This document shows positions 10,931 through 21,364 of a stretch of 64,000 nucleotides of DNA, piece by piece. The position numbers were made by a program, and so were the translations under genes. Positions within the stretch are counted from its first letter, which is position 1. Every line of letters begins with the position of its first letter. Below the pieces are notes generated by a model. The model saw only the letters and a program-made list of their open reading frames with translations. It made no database searches and was not told the DNA's origin. This DNA comes from Acanthosoma haemorrhoidale (taxonomy: Eukaryota; Arthropoda; Insecta; Hemiptera; Acanthosomatidae). The stretch is taken from assembly GCA_930367205.1 (NCBI GenBank), contig OV884009.1:37767841-37831840 (forward strand), in the 5' to 3' direction.

Positions 10931-11995
10931 ACAAACCCCTAATTACTCATACATCATATTCCAGTCTCTTTCTAAAAAACAAAAGTAAATGAGAAATCAT
11001 TCTTCGATAGAAATTTCAGGGTCAGGAATACCTTACCAGATTTACCAGAAATATCACACAAAATGATAACCAAAAAAGGAGTTTTGCAAGTGAACCAGAC
11101 TTGATGGAACTTTTTGAGTATTTTTCCTCGTTTCAGCGGCCAAAAATGTATAAGGAACTTACAAAAAATAAAATGTAGTTTTTGGTTGCAGATCTGTAGA
11201 ATTAGTCAAGGAAAAAAATATGCTGGCAGCGTTGGGACTTCTCCATTATCTAGTCAGATGGTAGGGCCCCCAACTAAACACTGGGGAGGATCCAGTCCCA
11301 GTCCTGAACCTGTCAGTTATCTTCTTTGGGTAATAATTACTAACTACTATGCATTGTCTTCATAGGATAGGAGGAACTGAAAAAACCTAACAACTGAAAG
11401 CCGAAAAAGAGTTGTTGACGGGAATAAAGTTCCATAGATCAGTCAAGAAATAAGATAAAGCTTAAGATAGTTTTCTTTATGGCCCTACTTTATGGGATCT
11501 ATTGTTATAGCATTTGGTAAAAATTTCGATTTAAGAAGGTTATGTAAGAGGGGGTTTTTGTGAAGCTGGTATGATGAAGGAAGAAATTTTTCGTGGGGGG
11601 GGGGGTTAATAAGAAGAAAACAGCTAAGCACTGCAGATTAAGAAGGATCTGTATTGTTCACGTCGTTTTAATGGGATGTATCCCCCTTGCTTATACCACT
11701 GTCCAGAAAGTATCCTTTAAAAAGGGCAAAGGGGGGGGGGAAGGGCATAATTTAAACAGTTTTCCAATTTGTACCTTTTATAATAGGTTTAATCATAGCA
11801 TGATTTTAGAATTAATTATCATTTACAGTTTTATAATAGTAAAGAAACGAACAAGTGTAACAAATTTTCATAGTAACAACCAAACCGGTATTTATCGGTT
11901 CTGGTGGTGTCTCGCTACTAACGGTTAGTTTCATATTCAAGATTAATTTTTTTATTTGATTTATTCCGTACTAATGTTTTTATCATTACATTAGT
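10931..11995. other. Intergenic DNA with two G homopolymers
   Basis: No supported gene. It contains G runs at about 11595-11605 (11 bases) and 11731-11740 (10 bases), whose lengths differ in unit 4. The 111-residue open frame beginning in the first G run disappears in unit 4 because of these length changes, which argues against it being coding. Confidence 0.55.
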
Positions 11996-12159
11996 TAATT
12001 AACAGCTAAGGATTATTCCTTAAGCTGTAAAAAATAATCTGGTTCTCAAAAAGGATGTGGCAGTCGTGTATGCCGCGAAGGTTTCCTTACGTTGAGAAGG
12101 TTCCTTTGATTGTTCTCTTTCTCCCTAAGGATATTTACACGACCATCAGACTATTTAAT
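11996..12159 (+). promoter_or_regulatory. SRP14 upstream region with hairpin and pyrimidine tract
   Basis: A near-perfect hairpin, ACAGCTAAGGA-TTAT-TCCTTAAGCTGT, lies at about 12001-12028. A pyrimidine tract TTCTCTTTCTCCC sits at about 12114-12126, 34 bases before the start codon, and could mark a TOP-like transcription start. An in-frame ATG at 12055 is open into the SRP14 start. Function is inferred from position only. The same region precedes every copy. Confidence 0.35.
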
Positions 12160-14240
12160 ATGGTGTTGCTGGAGAATCATGCCGTAAGTTTATTAGCGAT
12201 TAAATTTCTGTTAAATGAATAAGTTGAATAAATTGATTGAATAAATGTTTTTAATAGTTCCTCCATCAACTGAAAAAAATGTTTGCCAAAGCAAGAACAT
12301 CGACATCAATCTCTATAAAAATGAGAAGATGTAAGTTTATTTTATTTGTTATTCATGTTTTAATGTGTTCAGGTATATAATTGTCTCTATTCTATATTGT
12401 AGACAAGAGTAGGAACTCGAGTTCACCAAAGGATGGTAGTAAAACCCCTAAACCTCAGGAGTTTAAGTGTCTAATAAATGCTAAAGTAGGTAAAAAGAAG
12501 ATATCTACAATTGTAAGTATTTGTTTATGAACTGAACATTTTAAAAGATATAATATAATCATACTGAACTTATTTCCAAGTGTGAGTTGTTTTCTTTGCC
12601 TCATATTCAAGAAAACCTTAATAACTTTAGAATAAACACTTTAAAGTTTAAAATTTACACAAGTTGCCATTGACATTAACTTGATACATTTCCCCTTCGT
12701 ACATAAATGTTCCATAAGATTTCATGTACGCTCTTTATTCAACCCATTTTATATCCATCTGAAATAAATAAAGAGCGACAGAGAGTAATTATTGTAACAA
12801 TTTAAATGATAAGATTTGCTGGATTGAATCAACTAGACCAAGGCTGGTCATAGTTTATAATCAAAGAGAACTTTCTTTGAGGCAAGCATTTGTTCTATAG
12901 TGTGATCTTGCAGAACAAAAATAATTGCTTTTGGACAAAGATACTGTTACTGTCAAGGACTGTGTTCCTGATATCCTATGATCAGAACAAGTCAAAATAA
13001 CCCACAGTTAGTTACCTCACTTTTCAAGTGTCAAAAGCACCGACTTGTTTAAATTTCGTTGAGTGTCAGTGTGGCTAAAAAACTTTGAAGTAACTTTTTA
13101 ACTTAAGTAACTTTGGTTCATATGTTATCATATTTATGTTTGTTGGAAACAAACTCCTATAACATAGAGTTCTCTTGAGCCTTCTCCATACTAGGATTAT
13201 GTTTGATAAAACTATATTCTGTTAGAAGCTGTTATGATAGGAAAAATTTTATTTATGAATTGATATTTTACTGATAGTTTGTTTAAGGAGCTAATAAAAT
13301 GATGGGAAATGGTACATGATGTGTTATCATGATAAATTATACACAATTGAAACGCATGTCGTTTTAGCTTGAGACAAAGGTCGAAATATTGTACATTTTA
13401 ACATATATTTATATAAATTTTCCAAAAATTCAGCCTTACCCTCAGCTAAATATCATCTAAAAATCACGAATGGTACCATTATGAGGCAAATTTAGGGAAA
13501 CAATAGAGAATAGTAACTTAAACTCCATCACAAATTTCATGAAGAGGCAAGGCTTACACTCCTAGTGTAGGCTTCCTAAGGCTACCAACAGTGTTGAGGC
13601 ACTACTAAAATGGACAGAGCTAGGTTATATAATCTCTCTAGGATTATTTCACTATTATTTTGACCTGATTACTTAGCGGCTACTCATTTTTCTTTATAAT
13701 GCACAGAGAACCCTGATCATCAGACCCATCCTACTTAAATGAGCCGCATACCAAACTTAGTTATCCATAATTAGCAGTCCGGGGAGTTAAATCACTTTGT
13801 CACGAAGACTGCAAATTATAATAATTATATGCTTTCTTCAGTAGTAAATTCCTTAAACCCTTTTTGCCGAGGACTTCATATAAAGCGCAGAACTATTATG
13901 AAACACGTCCCTCTTGTTTTAGGAGAGAGTAGCTCTTGTCTGATCTTTGCCCAAACACAAACTAACTTAGCTGACAGCTAAGTGGCTATCTTTCATCCCC
14001 ATCACAATAGATCATCATTTTGTTATTTTGTCAAAAATTAATTTCTGTAATATTATATTTTCCTTAATTTTATTAATTAGTCAAAAATAATAATAATTTT
14101 TCATAATCTCTATTTATTTTTAATCTGATTTTTATTGTCAGGTGGATCCACAACAAGATGACAAGAAATTCAAAAAAAAGTATTGTATTGTGTTAACAGA
14201 GAGGATGATTGGAATGAAACAAAAACGGAAATTTAAATGA
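12160..14240 (+). CDS. SRP14: Signal recognition particle 14 kDa protein, copy 1
   Basis: SRP14 pairs with SRP9 and binds the Alu domain of SRP RNA, where it delays translation elongation while the ribosome is delivered to the ER. Exons 12160-12183, 12258-12330, 12403-12512 and 14142-14240 join with consistent phases across GT-AG introns into 101 residues. The start MVLLEN and the stretch KCLINAKVGKKKISTIV match the SRP14 family (human, from memory: MVLLES and KCLLRATDGKKKISTVV). The exon 4 pattern FKKKY..VL.ERM.GMKQKRK fits the basic C-terminal helix. The start was chosen because the family begins MVLLE. The length is short for the family but complete; the long alanine-rich tail of the human protein is absent. 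Stop TGA 14238-14240; AATAAA at 14526-14531 is a candidate polyadenylation signal. It lies 3.65 kb downstream of CPT2 on the same strand. Confidence 0.93.
12513..14141. other. SRP14 intron 3 (1,629 bp)
   Basis: GT 12513-12514 to AG 14140-14141. It contains a short hairpin, TTACACT-CCT-AGTGTA, near 13553-13569. No coding sequence is seen. The same intron recurs in all five gene copies. Confidence 0.7.
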
Positions 14241-16309
14241 TGTGTATTAATTGATCACAAATAACTTGTCTTCATTTAATTTCTTATTTGTTTTAAGATG
14301 AGTCTACATTTTATTTTGATCATATTGTAAATTTATTTGTACATTTTTTTTTTATGAGAATTATTTTTTTTATTGTATTTTATAAGAAATTTTTTTTTTA
14401 TGAGAATTATTTTTTTTATTTTATGAGAATTATTTTCCAAAAAAAATGTGAACCAAGCCAGGATAAGGCCATGTTTACTACCTTTAGATTGTGTTAGTTG
14501 TTTATTTAGATTTCCCGTTCAGTTGAATAAAAATGTTTTATTTATATTTGTTTTTGTAAAGTCCTTTATTTTTAAAATTACAATTTGTTTATCCAGCATT
14601 AATAATTGTAATTTAAATGCTCATTCATACCTTATACCTAATATCAATCACTCAATATATACAGTTCACACTCATACAATATATAGGCATAAAATGTTCC
14701 CATACAAAATCAATATATTTAAAATCTGAATACTGCGATTTTAAATAAATTTAAGAATTATTAGCGAAACAGAAAAATTACTACTCCTTTAGGTGTCTGT
14801 CTAGATACTCTACTCTACTATTTGAATTATCTTTTGATCTCCCGGGAGTACTGCTATCTCTCCTTCCTGTAGTGTGCCTTGTTAGCTCTGAAGACATTCT
14901 AATTATCCAGACAATTGAAAAGTTTTCTATATAGACAATTTTAGACTAAAACTCAATAAACCAGCATTCTTCTTTCTCATTCTCCCTCTCTAAGTCATGC
15001 CAATTATGGATGTACTCTTTCCTTAGCCTCTAAGATTCCATTTTATGTTTTCCTCACATGGTCTTTAATGCCTCCCTCTTTTCTTCCATATGTTTACTTT
15101 CCACAATTTTATAGTGGTGTCGCTATTCCTATCTTTTGTTGTTGGTACCCTTGCATTAGTCGGAATTGTTCTCTATCCAACATTGAACCTATGCCTCAGA
15201 CTTGTATCAGAAGAAAGATGGATATCGAGTGATTTTTTTTCTTTAGGGGAACCACTTCCTGAAGATAGAGAAGTACTTCCTATGTATGATATTTCTATGA
15301 CCACTGTGTCAAGAATTTTGTATTTAATTTTAATATTTATTATACTTAATTGATTCATTTAACCTTGATACTTCTGACAGTGAATTTTGAGGAAATTTAT
15401 CTGACTCTACTTTGTAACCAATGGAATGAGAAAAGAGCCAGTATAATATTATCCTAAGTCTCAATAAAAATCTTCTAACAGCAACAAGATGAAAAAATAA
15501 AACTTATAGGAGCTAAAGCTCTACAGAAACTATTACCTTGTAAAAAAAAAAAAAAGGCATTGTGTAGTTGTGAATCAAAGGAGCATGTTAGGTATTTATT
15601 CATTAATCTACTTACACAAGCACAATATGGAAAAGAGTTAGAGCTGGTATCACCTGTTCTTGTTACTTGAAAGTAACAGGAAATCAGGAGTCTGATCTAT
15701 TCAACTATACTTCAACCTACCTGGTCCTTTGGTATAGATGTCCAGGTGAGTGCTAAGTTCTCCAATATTCTTCCAGCGATAGGACATCCTCCACCAGATA
15801 GCCAATGGGCCGTTCCATATCAATAACCATACCTTAACCTATGGGTGGCCGGCCAACTCACCCAGGATTTTTTTTTTAAATTTATCTGATCAACACATAG
15901 GCCCACGTGTGATTCGGTAAATGTACAGGAAAATTGGCAAATGCTAAAGTGGCAGTGCACCTCTAATGACAAAACGTACAAGATGTATTGAAAACCCCCC
16001 ACTAAGTTAACGCTTGAAAACTGTGAAGATTGCATCCCTCTTTTAACGCGCATTTATTTGTTTTGTTTTTTCTAGAATATGTTATAGTACTGGTTGTTTC
16101 AGTCTTGAGATCAGATTCCATTAAAAAAAAAAAAAAAGAAAAATAGCGTTATCCAGGCAGCAATTAATATTCAAAAAACAAAGTAATGAGTTTTCTTTAA
16201 TAATAAGAGCTTCTTATGAAATCTCCTTGCTCCTGGCACATGAAAAATGAAAACATACGGAGATGGATAGCAAGTTATCAAACCCAGCTCAAAAATATTT
16301 GTAAAATCA
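14241..16309. other. SRP14 3' flank with repeats and unresolved open frames
   Basis: Holds the T-rich triplicated motif 14344-14437 and several open frames I cannot assign. Plus-strand frames at 14448-14729 and 15090-15353 are AT-rich and not recognised. Minus-strand frames at 14781-14897 and 15173-15300 are serine-rich. A plus-strand stretch at about 15385-15670 looks like broken coding sequence. All recur in each unit. Confidence 0.45.
14344..14437. repeat. Three short T-rich direct repeats
   Basis: The string TATGAGAATTATTTT occurs three times with T tracts between, just after SRP14. The same arrangement is present in each unit. Confidence 0.9.
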
Positions 16310-17455
16310 GACAAACCATTTGAAAATTTCAAAATATCGTGATGCGCTGGATTGATGAGATGGAAGAATTTCGCTGGTAATTTTTCTTTGGCTTTGGACA
16401 AAAGTTACAACTACAAATCGTCTGCTCAGATGTTTGGTTATGTTCTTATCACCAACGAGACTCTTGAAACACCCCTTGACCTCCGTCAACTACGAATAAC
16501 GACTATAGGAGAAGATGTGTTCGAAGAACTAAAAATCTCTGTTGTAGGATAAAACTTGGACTGGCCAAAATTAAATGGCTTTTACTGTGATAGGGCTCCT
16601 GTCATGGTAGGTAACAACAAGGGTTCTATTGCACTATTTGAAAAGACCTCTTCTAAAATATCATGGCATTATTCACCACGAAGGATTGTTTTGTGCAAAG
16701 GAACTGCAATTATATTCTGTCCAAAAACTAGTGGTCGACTGTATAGATAAAAGATGGGCTCGTGACCTCAATCGCAGGAAATCCCGGAAAATGTTGGAAA
16801 AAGACTTTGAAGAACATGGGGAACTAATTCCCTATTACGATGTTCGTTGGCTCTCAAGAGGAAAGGTTCTGGAAACTACGCAGTGATGTCACAACTTATC
16901 TAAAAGAAAATGAAGAACTTCATCACATCTTTCCCCTCCTTGAATACAATGAATGGCTTTGGGATCTCGCTTTCCTCTGTTAGATGACTGCTTGTCGAAC
17001 TACATACCTAAAGTTGATGAATACTCGATTGGAAGGTTAATCGAATTATTTACCAATAGTTCTGAAATCTTGCATTGTTCGAGGCAAGGCTGAAAAGCGA
17101 CTGTCTCATTTCCCTTGCATGCACAATGGTTAACACGCTGGTCAAACTGTAGCGGATCCTGACTATGAAAAATCAAAAATTGATCTCTTCTTCCATCCTT
17201 CAAGAACACCAAAATATGCTGAGATTATGACTAAAAATGAATCACCGGATTATCTGGAGGTTTGGAAGTTCCTAAAAAACGAAGAGCTCCCTTTGTTGCG
17301 CGATTTCGCTCTCCTATCTATAAGCTTGTAGTTTTTTAATAACATATCGATGCGAGCAATCGTTCTCTAAGATGAAATTTATATAAGATTACAACATTAA
17401 CCGACTCTCATTTGATCAAAATACTTTGGCATCGACAGCGGAGTCTTCCAACAAT
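16310..17455 (+). pseudogene. Decayed hAT transposase (ZBED/GTF2IRD2-like), copy 1
   Basis: Fragments in three frames follow the order of a hAT transposase. FSLALDKSYN (about 16378) corresponds to the catalytic F.LQLDES.D block. TTIGEDVFEELK and LDWPKLNGFYCDRAPVMVG (16500-16615) match the TTG.DIF and D.W.K..G...DGAPAMVG blocks. IIHHEGLFCAKEL, YYDVRWLSRGKVLE (to about 16875), EWLWDLAFL (about 16950) and finally QSFSKMKF near 17360 match the C-terminal dimerisation region, which in the family reads E..FS.MK. Frameshifts and stops (for example TAA at 16550) make it non-functional. Terminal inverted repeats were not identified. Confidence 0.85.
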
Positions 17456-17500
17456 GAATAGTTGATAAATACTAAACACTTTTAATATAAGTATGTGTGT

Positions 17501-17514
17501 GGGGGGGGGGGGGG
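17501..17514. repeat. G homopolymer (14 bases), variable among units
   Basis: It is 14 bases here and at 29489-29502 and 60146-60159, but 11 bases at 41477-41487 and 50812-50822. Length follows the type of the next junction: 14 before type 1, 11 before type 2. Confidence 0.9.
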
Positions 17515-17626
17515 TTGGCCTGCCCGAGTTAGTGAAACTATGAATTGGACCGAAAAAGATTGGCCACCCCCTCCCCTATACCTTTTGAATGTCTCTCGCT
17601 TTGGGCTCGTCAACTATTTTTTTTTT

Positions 17627-17864
17627 TTACTGTAACTGCCGAATATGAAATTTTAGAGATTTTAAGACATTGAAATCGATGATTTTCCATAGCCAAAGAG
17701 ACCTGGGAAATTTTTGAGTTAGAAGGTGATTTTCTTTGTGGGAATAATTCAGCGATCTAGAAGGAGTCTTCAGTGTAGACTCTCTACAGCTGGTCTTCAC
17801 CAATACTTCATTTTCTTGGTCAGCCTCCACTGGCTCGTATCCGGTGATGCGGCTGATGGAGGAG
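17627..17864 (-). pseudogene. Unrecognised open frame ending at the breakpoint
   Basis: On the minus strand a frame runs from 17864 to a stop at 17627, reading SSISRITGYEPVEADQENE... and ending HIRQLQ. The first part is the 46-bp motif, and its relative in the CPT2 intron is in the same frame, suggesting both derive from a once-coding repeat. No family is recognised. It has no ATG of its own in this unit. In units 3 and 4 the filler junction supplies an ATG (frames 41600-41842 and 50935-51177). Confidence 0.35.
17819..17864. repeat. 46-bp motif, breakpoint copy
   Basis: Second copy of 7821-7866, with four mismatches. The type 1 junction falls at its last base and the type 2 junction falls 12 bases earlier, after the equivalent of 17852. 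Copies recur at 29807-29852 and 60464-60509, and truncated at the type 2 junctions. Confidence 0.85.
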
Positions 17865-18807
17865 CAATGGTTATATTAATTATTTAGAAGAAGGATTGTT
17901 TGAATTATATAATGTACTAAGTATTAAATAACTTTGTATTAGTAAATTTATGCAAATTATGTGCTACATTTATGTATATATATAAATTTATTTTTTCATA
18001 TATTTATTTGCATTGTTTTGTATGATTATTACAAACAACATTATTAAGTACTGATCAATCATATATCAATAGTCTATATTTTATACCAACTGTTTTAAAA
18101 ATGGTAATATATTTTTTTACAAGCATAATTGAAAATGAAATGTACTAGATCTAGATCTTTGCTAACATAGTATAGTCCAGGCAACTTAGGGCAAAATGAT
18201 GACGATTCGAAAAAAAAAAATGATGTAGTTCTGATTTTTGATACAGTCTTTCGGGGGAGTGTCCTATACAACATACTAAAAGTCCTCGAGGGTTCTTATA
18301 CTTAATAACACTTAATTCATGCTCATGTGGTATGTAGTAGTTACTCATATTATGCTTCTATGTTATATGTATACAACATTTTTCATTTTACCTAGTATTG
18401 ATGTATTTATTAAAAATCCTTTGCTTTGTTTAATATTAATTTTTTACTTTTTAATTAATCAATCAAATTAATTTTTTTCTGATTTATAAATAACTTTAAT
18501 AAAAATGGTGAAAATTCCTGTCTTCTAACCTCCTATCTCCTAATCCATTGACCCAATGGAAAAAAAATAATAAATTGTTTAGTTTAATTTTGTATATAAA
18601 GTAATTTTTGCTAAAATCACTAATTTGGGAGATATTTGAGAAAAAACAAAAAAAAACTATCTTAAAACAGGCCCGTCCTTGTTCTCACCCCCTACCCTTG
18701 AGGACGTTTAGTGTGTTGTACAGGACACTCCCCGCAATAACTGTACCAAAAATCAGAACTGCATCATTTTTTTATATTTTTCCTTTGTTGCCTGGACTAG
18801 TATTATA
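17865..18807 (+). repeat. Inserted duplicate of 8442-9384 at type 1 junction 1
   Basis: Begins within the last CPT2 exon (encoding [20 protein letters not shown] then TAA at 17929-17931), runs through the inverted repeat 18173-18799, and stops at the CAAA switch. Compared with 8442-9384 it has three substitutions within 8 bases (17892-17899), one at 17866 and one in an A-rich run near 18645. The remainder reads the same. Confidence 0.92.
18173..18799. repeat. Long inverted repeat, copy 2
   Basis: Same as 8750-9376, in the inserted block. The template switch to the CPT2 exon follows 9 bases after the right arm. Confidence 0.85.
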
Positions 18808-20496
18808 CAAAAAAGTGGATACGTTCCTGATATATTTTCTGATCCTTCATATAAACTGTTGAATCATTATGTAATGTCAACATCTACATTAAGCTCTGAC
18901 ATAGTTATGCTTGGAGCTTTTGGTCCTGTTGTTCCTGAAGGTTATGGTATAGGGTGAGAATTATGAATGTTATTGGCTTATTATTATTATTATTATTATT
19001 ATTATTAGCAGAAAGGCAAATTATATACAAGTTCAAATAGAGACAAGAATCAACACTTATTTATTTATTTTATTATATTTAACATTTGTTATACATTGTG
19101 TAAAAATATTACAAGCAGATTTTCTCATTATCTCTTATTCATGAGAAATAACGAACAAGCATTTTTTTGTGGGAAAGTGAGGGCAAACTCAGTAAGAAAA
19201 GAATATTTCTATCTTCTGTAACTCATTAAAAACAGTTATAATATTATATACACTAATTTATCAATGCAGCTCTTAACTGTTTGTTCCATTCGTAGTAGGC
19301 TTTATAAAGACTTCAAAAGTAACTTATAACCGTATAATTTTAACAAACCATTTGTAAAAAAATTATATGAAACCTAACCAATATAAACTTAACCATTAAA
19401 GGACTGGAGAAGCAACACATACATATTACATAGATTACTAGTTGCAAGATATCCATTATTAGTCTGAACCATTTCTATAGGGAATTTTTTTCTCTGTGGT
19501 TACACATGCATACAAATAAATCCTGTATAAGGTATTCATAACACAGTATTTTTTATATTGAGAAAAAAATGTCCAGAGTGAAACCCGACTTGATTGTATA
19601 AATTCAAAATGAAAGGGTAATTAGAGTAACTATATTCAAATACTTTATGTTTTTGTTGCTATAAGGGAATAAACATACATTATTGCCCAAAGGAACATTA
19701 TAAAAATATAACATAGTGAAATATGCTATAAATGCGTGGCAGTGAGAGTCCTGGCAATGGCCAGTTTCTCCAATCATGTCCTGAGTATATGAGGCTCTAG
19801 CGCTCTTTGTCAGCCTCCACTGGCTAGTATCCGGTGACGTGGCTGACGGAGGAGTGTGGGGGACTTCCCAAAACTCCGCTGCCTCTTTTGCATGCGAGGG
19901 AGGTGACAACCATGTGGATTTGGGAGGTCTCTGGGCTGTTTGTAAATACTGTATGAATGAGCGAGTGAATGAAAATTGTAAATATGGTATGAATGAGAAC
20001 ATTCATCATAATTACTTATTGCCTAATAAGGCAGATTGTAATTTTAGCACAATACAATAAATAAACTAAAAAAAAAATTTATGTTATTAATGACCCAACT
20101 CCACATGTCGTGAAATGTTAATAAAACATGACAAACAAATATACTATATGTGCATACAATTATTTTCTATTATCGTTCTCCTTTTATTTTATTTGCCAAA
20201 TTCATTATAAAAACTTTATAAATAGATAAATAAGATTGCATGAAATACTAATGGTACATGTGAAAATTAGAAGTTAATTTATTTATTTGTAGATTTTTCA
20301 TTTTTCATTACAGTAGAAAAATAGACCAGGCAGGAAAAATTGTAATAATTTTGTTATTTGTTTTAGATATTCAATTTGGGATGAAAGGCTTGGTGCAATT
20401 GTTTCATATTACAAAGACAAAGCAGATGGCGATGGTTATATTAATTATTTAGAAGAAGCATTATTGGAATTATATAATGTACTAAGTATTAAATAA
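18808..20496 (+). pseudogene. CPT2: Truncated CPT2 exon plus last exon, unit 2
   Basis: Exon piece 18808-18953 starts in the middle of the exon equivalent to 6788-6977 (from KSGYVPD), keeps its splice donor, and is followed by intron and intact last exon 20367-20496. It has no upstream exons or acceptor, so it cannot make CPT2. Confidence 0.9.
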
Positions 20497-20737
20497 CTTT
20501 GTATTAGTAAATTTATGCAAATTATGTGCTACATTTATGTATATATATAAATTTATTTTTTCATATATTTATTTGCATTGTTTTGTATGATTATTACAAA
20601 CAACATTATTAAGTACTGATCAATCATATATCAATAGTCTATATTTTATACCAACTGTTTTAAAAATGGTAATATATTTTTTTACAAGCATAATTGAAAA
20701 TGAAATGTACTAGATCTAGATCTTTGCTAACATAGTA

Positions 20738-21364
20738 TAGTCCAGGCAACTTAGGGCAAAATGATGACGATTCGAAAAAAAAAAATGATGTAGTTCTGAT
20801 TTTTGATACAGTCTTTCGGGGGAGTGTCCTATACAACATACTAAAAGTCCTCGAGGGTTCTTATACTTAATAACACTTAATTCATGCTCATGTGGTATGT
20901 AGTAGTTACTCATATTATGCTTCTATGTTATATGTATACAACATTTTTCATTTTACCTAGTATTGATGTATTTATTAAAAATCCTTTGCTTTGTTTAATA
21001 TTAATTTTTTACTTTTTAATTAATCAATCAAATTAATTTTTTTCTGATTTATAAATAACTTTAATAAAAATGGTGAAAATTCCTGTCTTCTAACCTCCTA
21101 TCTCCTAATCCATTGACCCAATGGAAAAAAAATAATAAATTGTTTAGTTTAATTTTGTATATAAAGTAATTTTTGCTAAAATCACTAATTTGGGAGATAT
21201 TTGAGAAAAACCAAAAAAAAACTATCTTAAAACAGGCCCGTCCTTGTTCTCACCCCCTACCCTTGAGGACGTTTAGTGTGTTGTACAGGACACTCCCCGC
21301 AATAACTGTACCAAAAATCAGAACTGCATCATTTTTTTATATTTTTCCTTTGTTGCCTGGACTA
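20738..21364. repeat. Long inverted repeat, copy 3
   Basis: Equivalent to 8750-9376, offset 11988. Confidence 0.85.

Larger units (their letters stand above)
6832..18807. repeat. Tandem amplification unit 1 (11.98 kb)
   Basis: The block begins inside CPT2 exon 6788-6977 and contains the last CPT2 exon, the inverted repeat 8750-9376, SRP14, the hAT relic and an extra copy (17865-18807) of 8442-9384. Comparison with the following units shows near-complete identity across exons, introns and intergenic DNA. The junction to the next unit is at CAAA 18808-18811. This unit differs from later 12-kb units by a TTA tract of 6 rather than 10 repeats at 7002-7019. Confidence 0.95.

Noticed and set aside
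11593..11928. 111-residue plus-strand frame beginning in a G run
   Set aside because: It is cut to a different 61-residue frame in unit 4 by homopolymer length changes and has no recognisable motif.
14448..14729. 93-residue plus-strand frame
   Set aside because: Follows SRP14 in probable 3' UTR, is AT-driven in composition, and contains the likely AATAAA signal.
15090..15353. 87-residue frame with hydrophobic ends
   Set aside because: No family recognised, no splice or promoter context; it competes with an opposite-strand frame over the same bases.
17819..17864. 46-bp motif as a tRNA-derived or hammerhead ribozyme element
   Set aside because: It lacks a full tRNA B box and fold, and it lacks the GAAA and CUGAUGA core of a hammerhead ribozyme.
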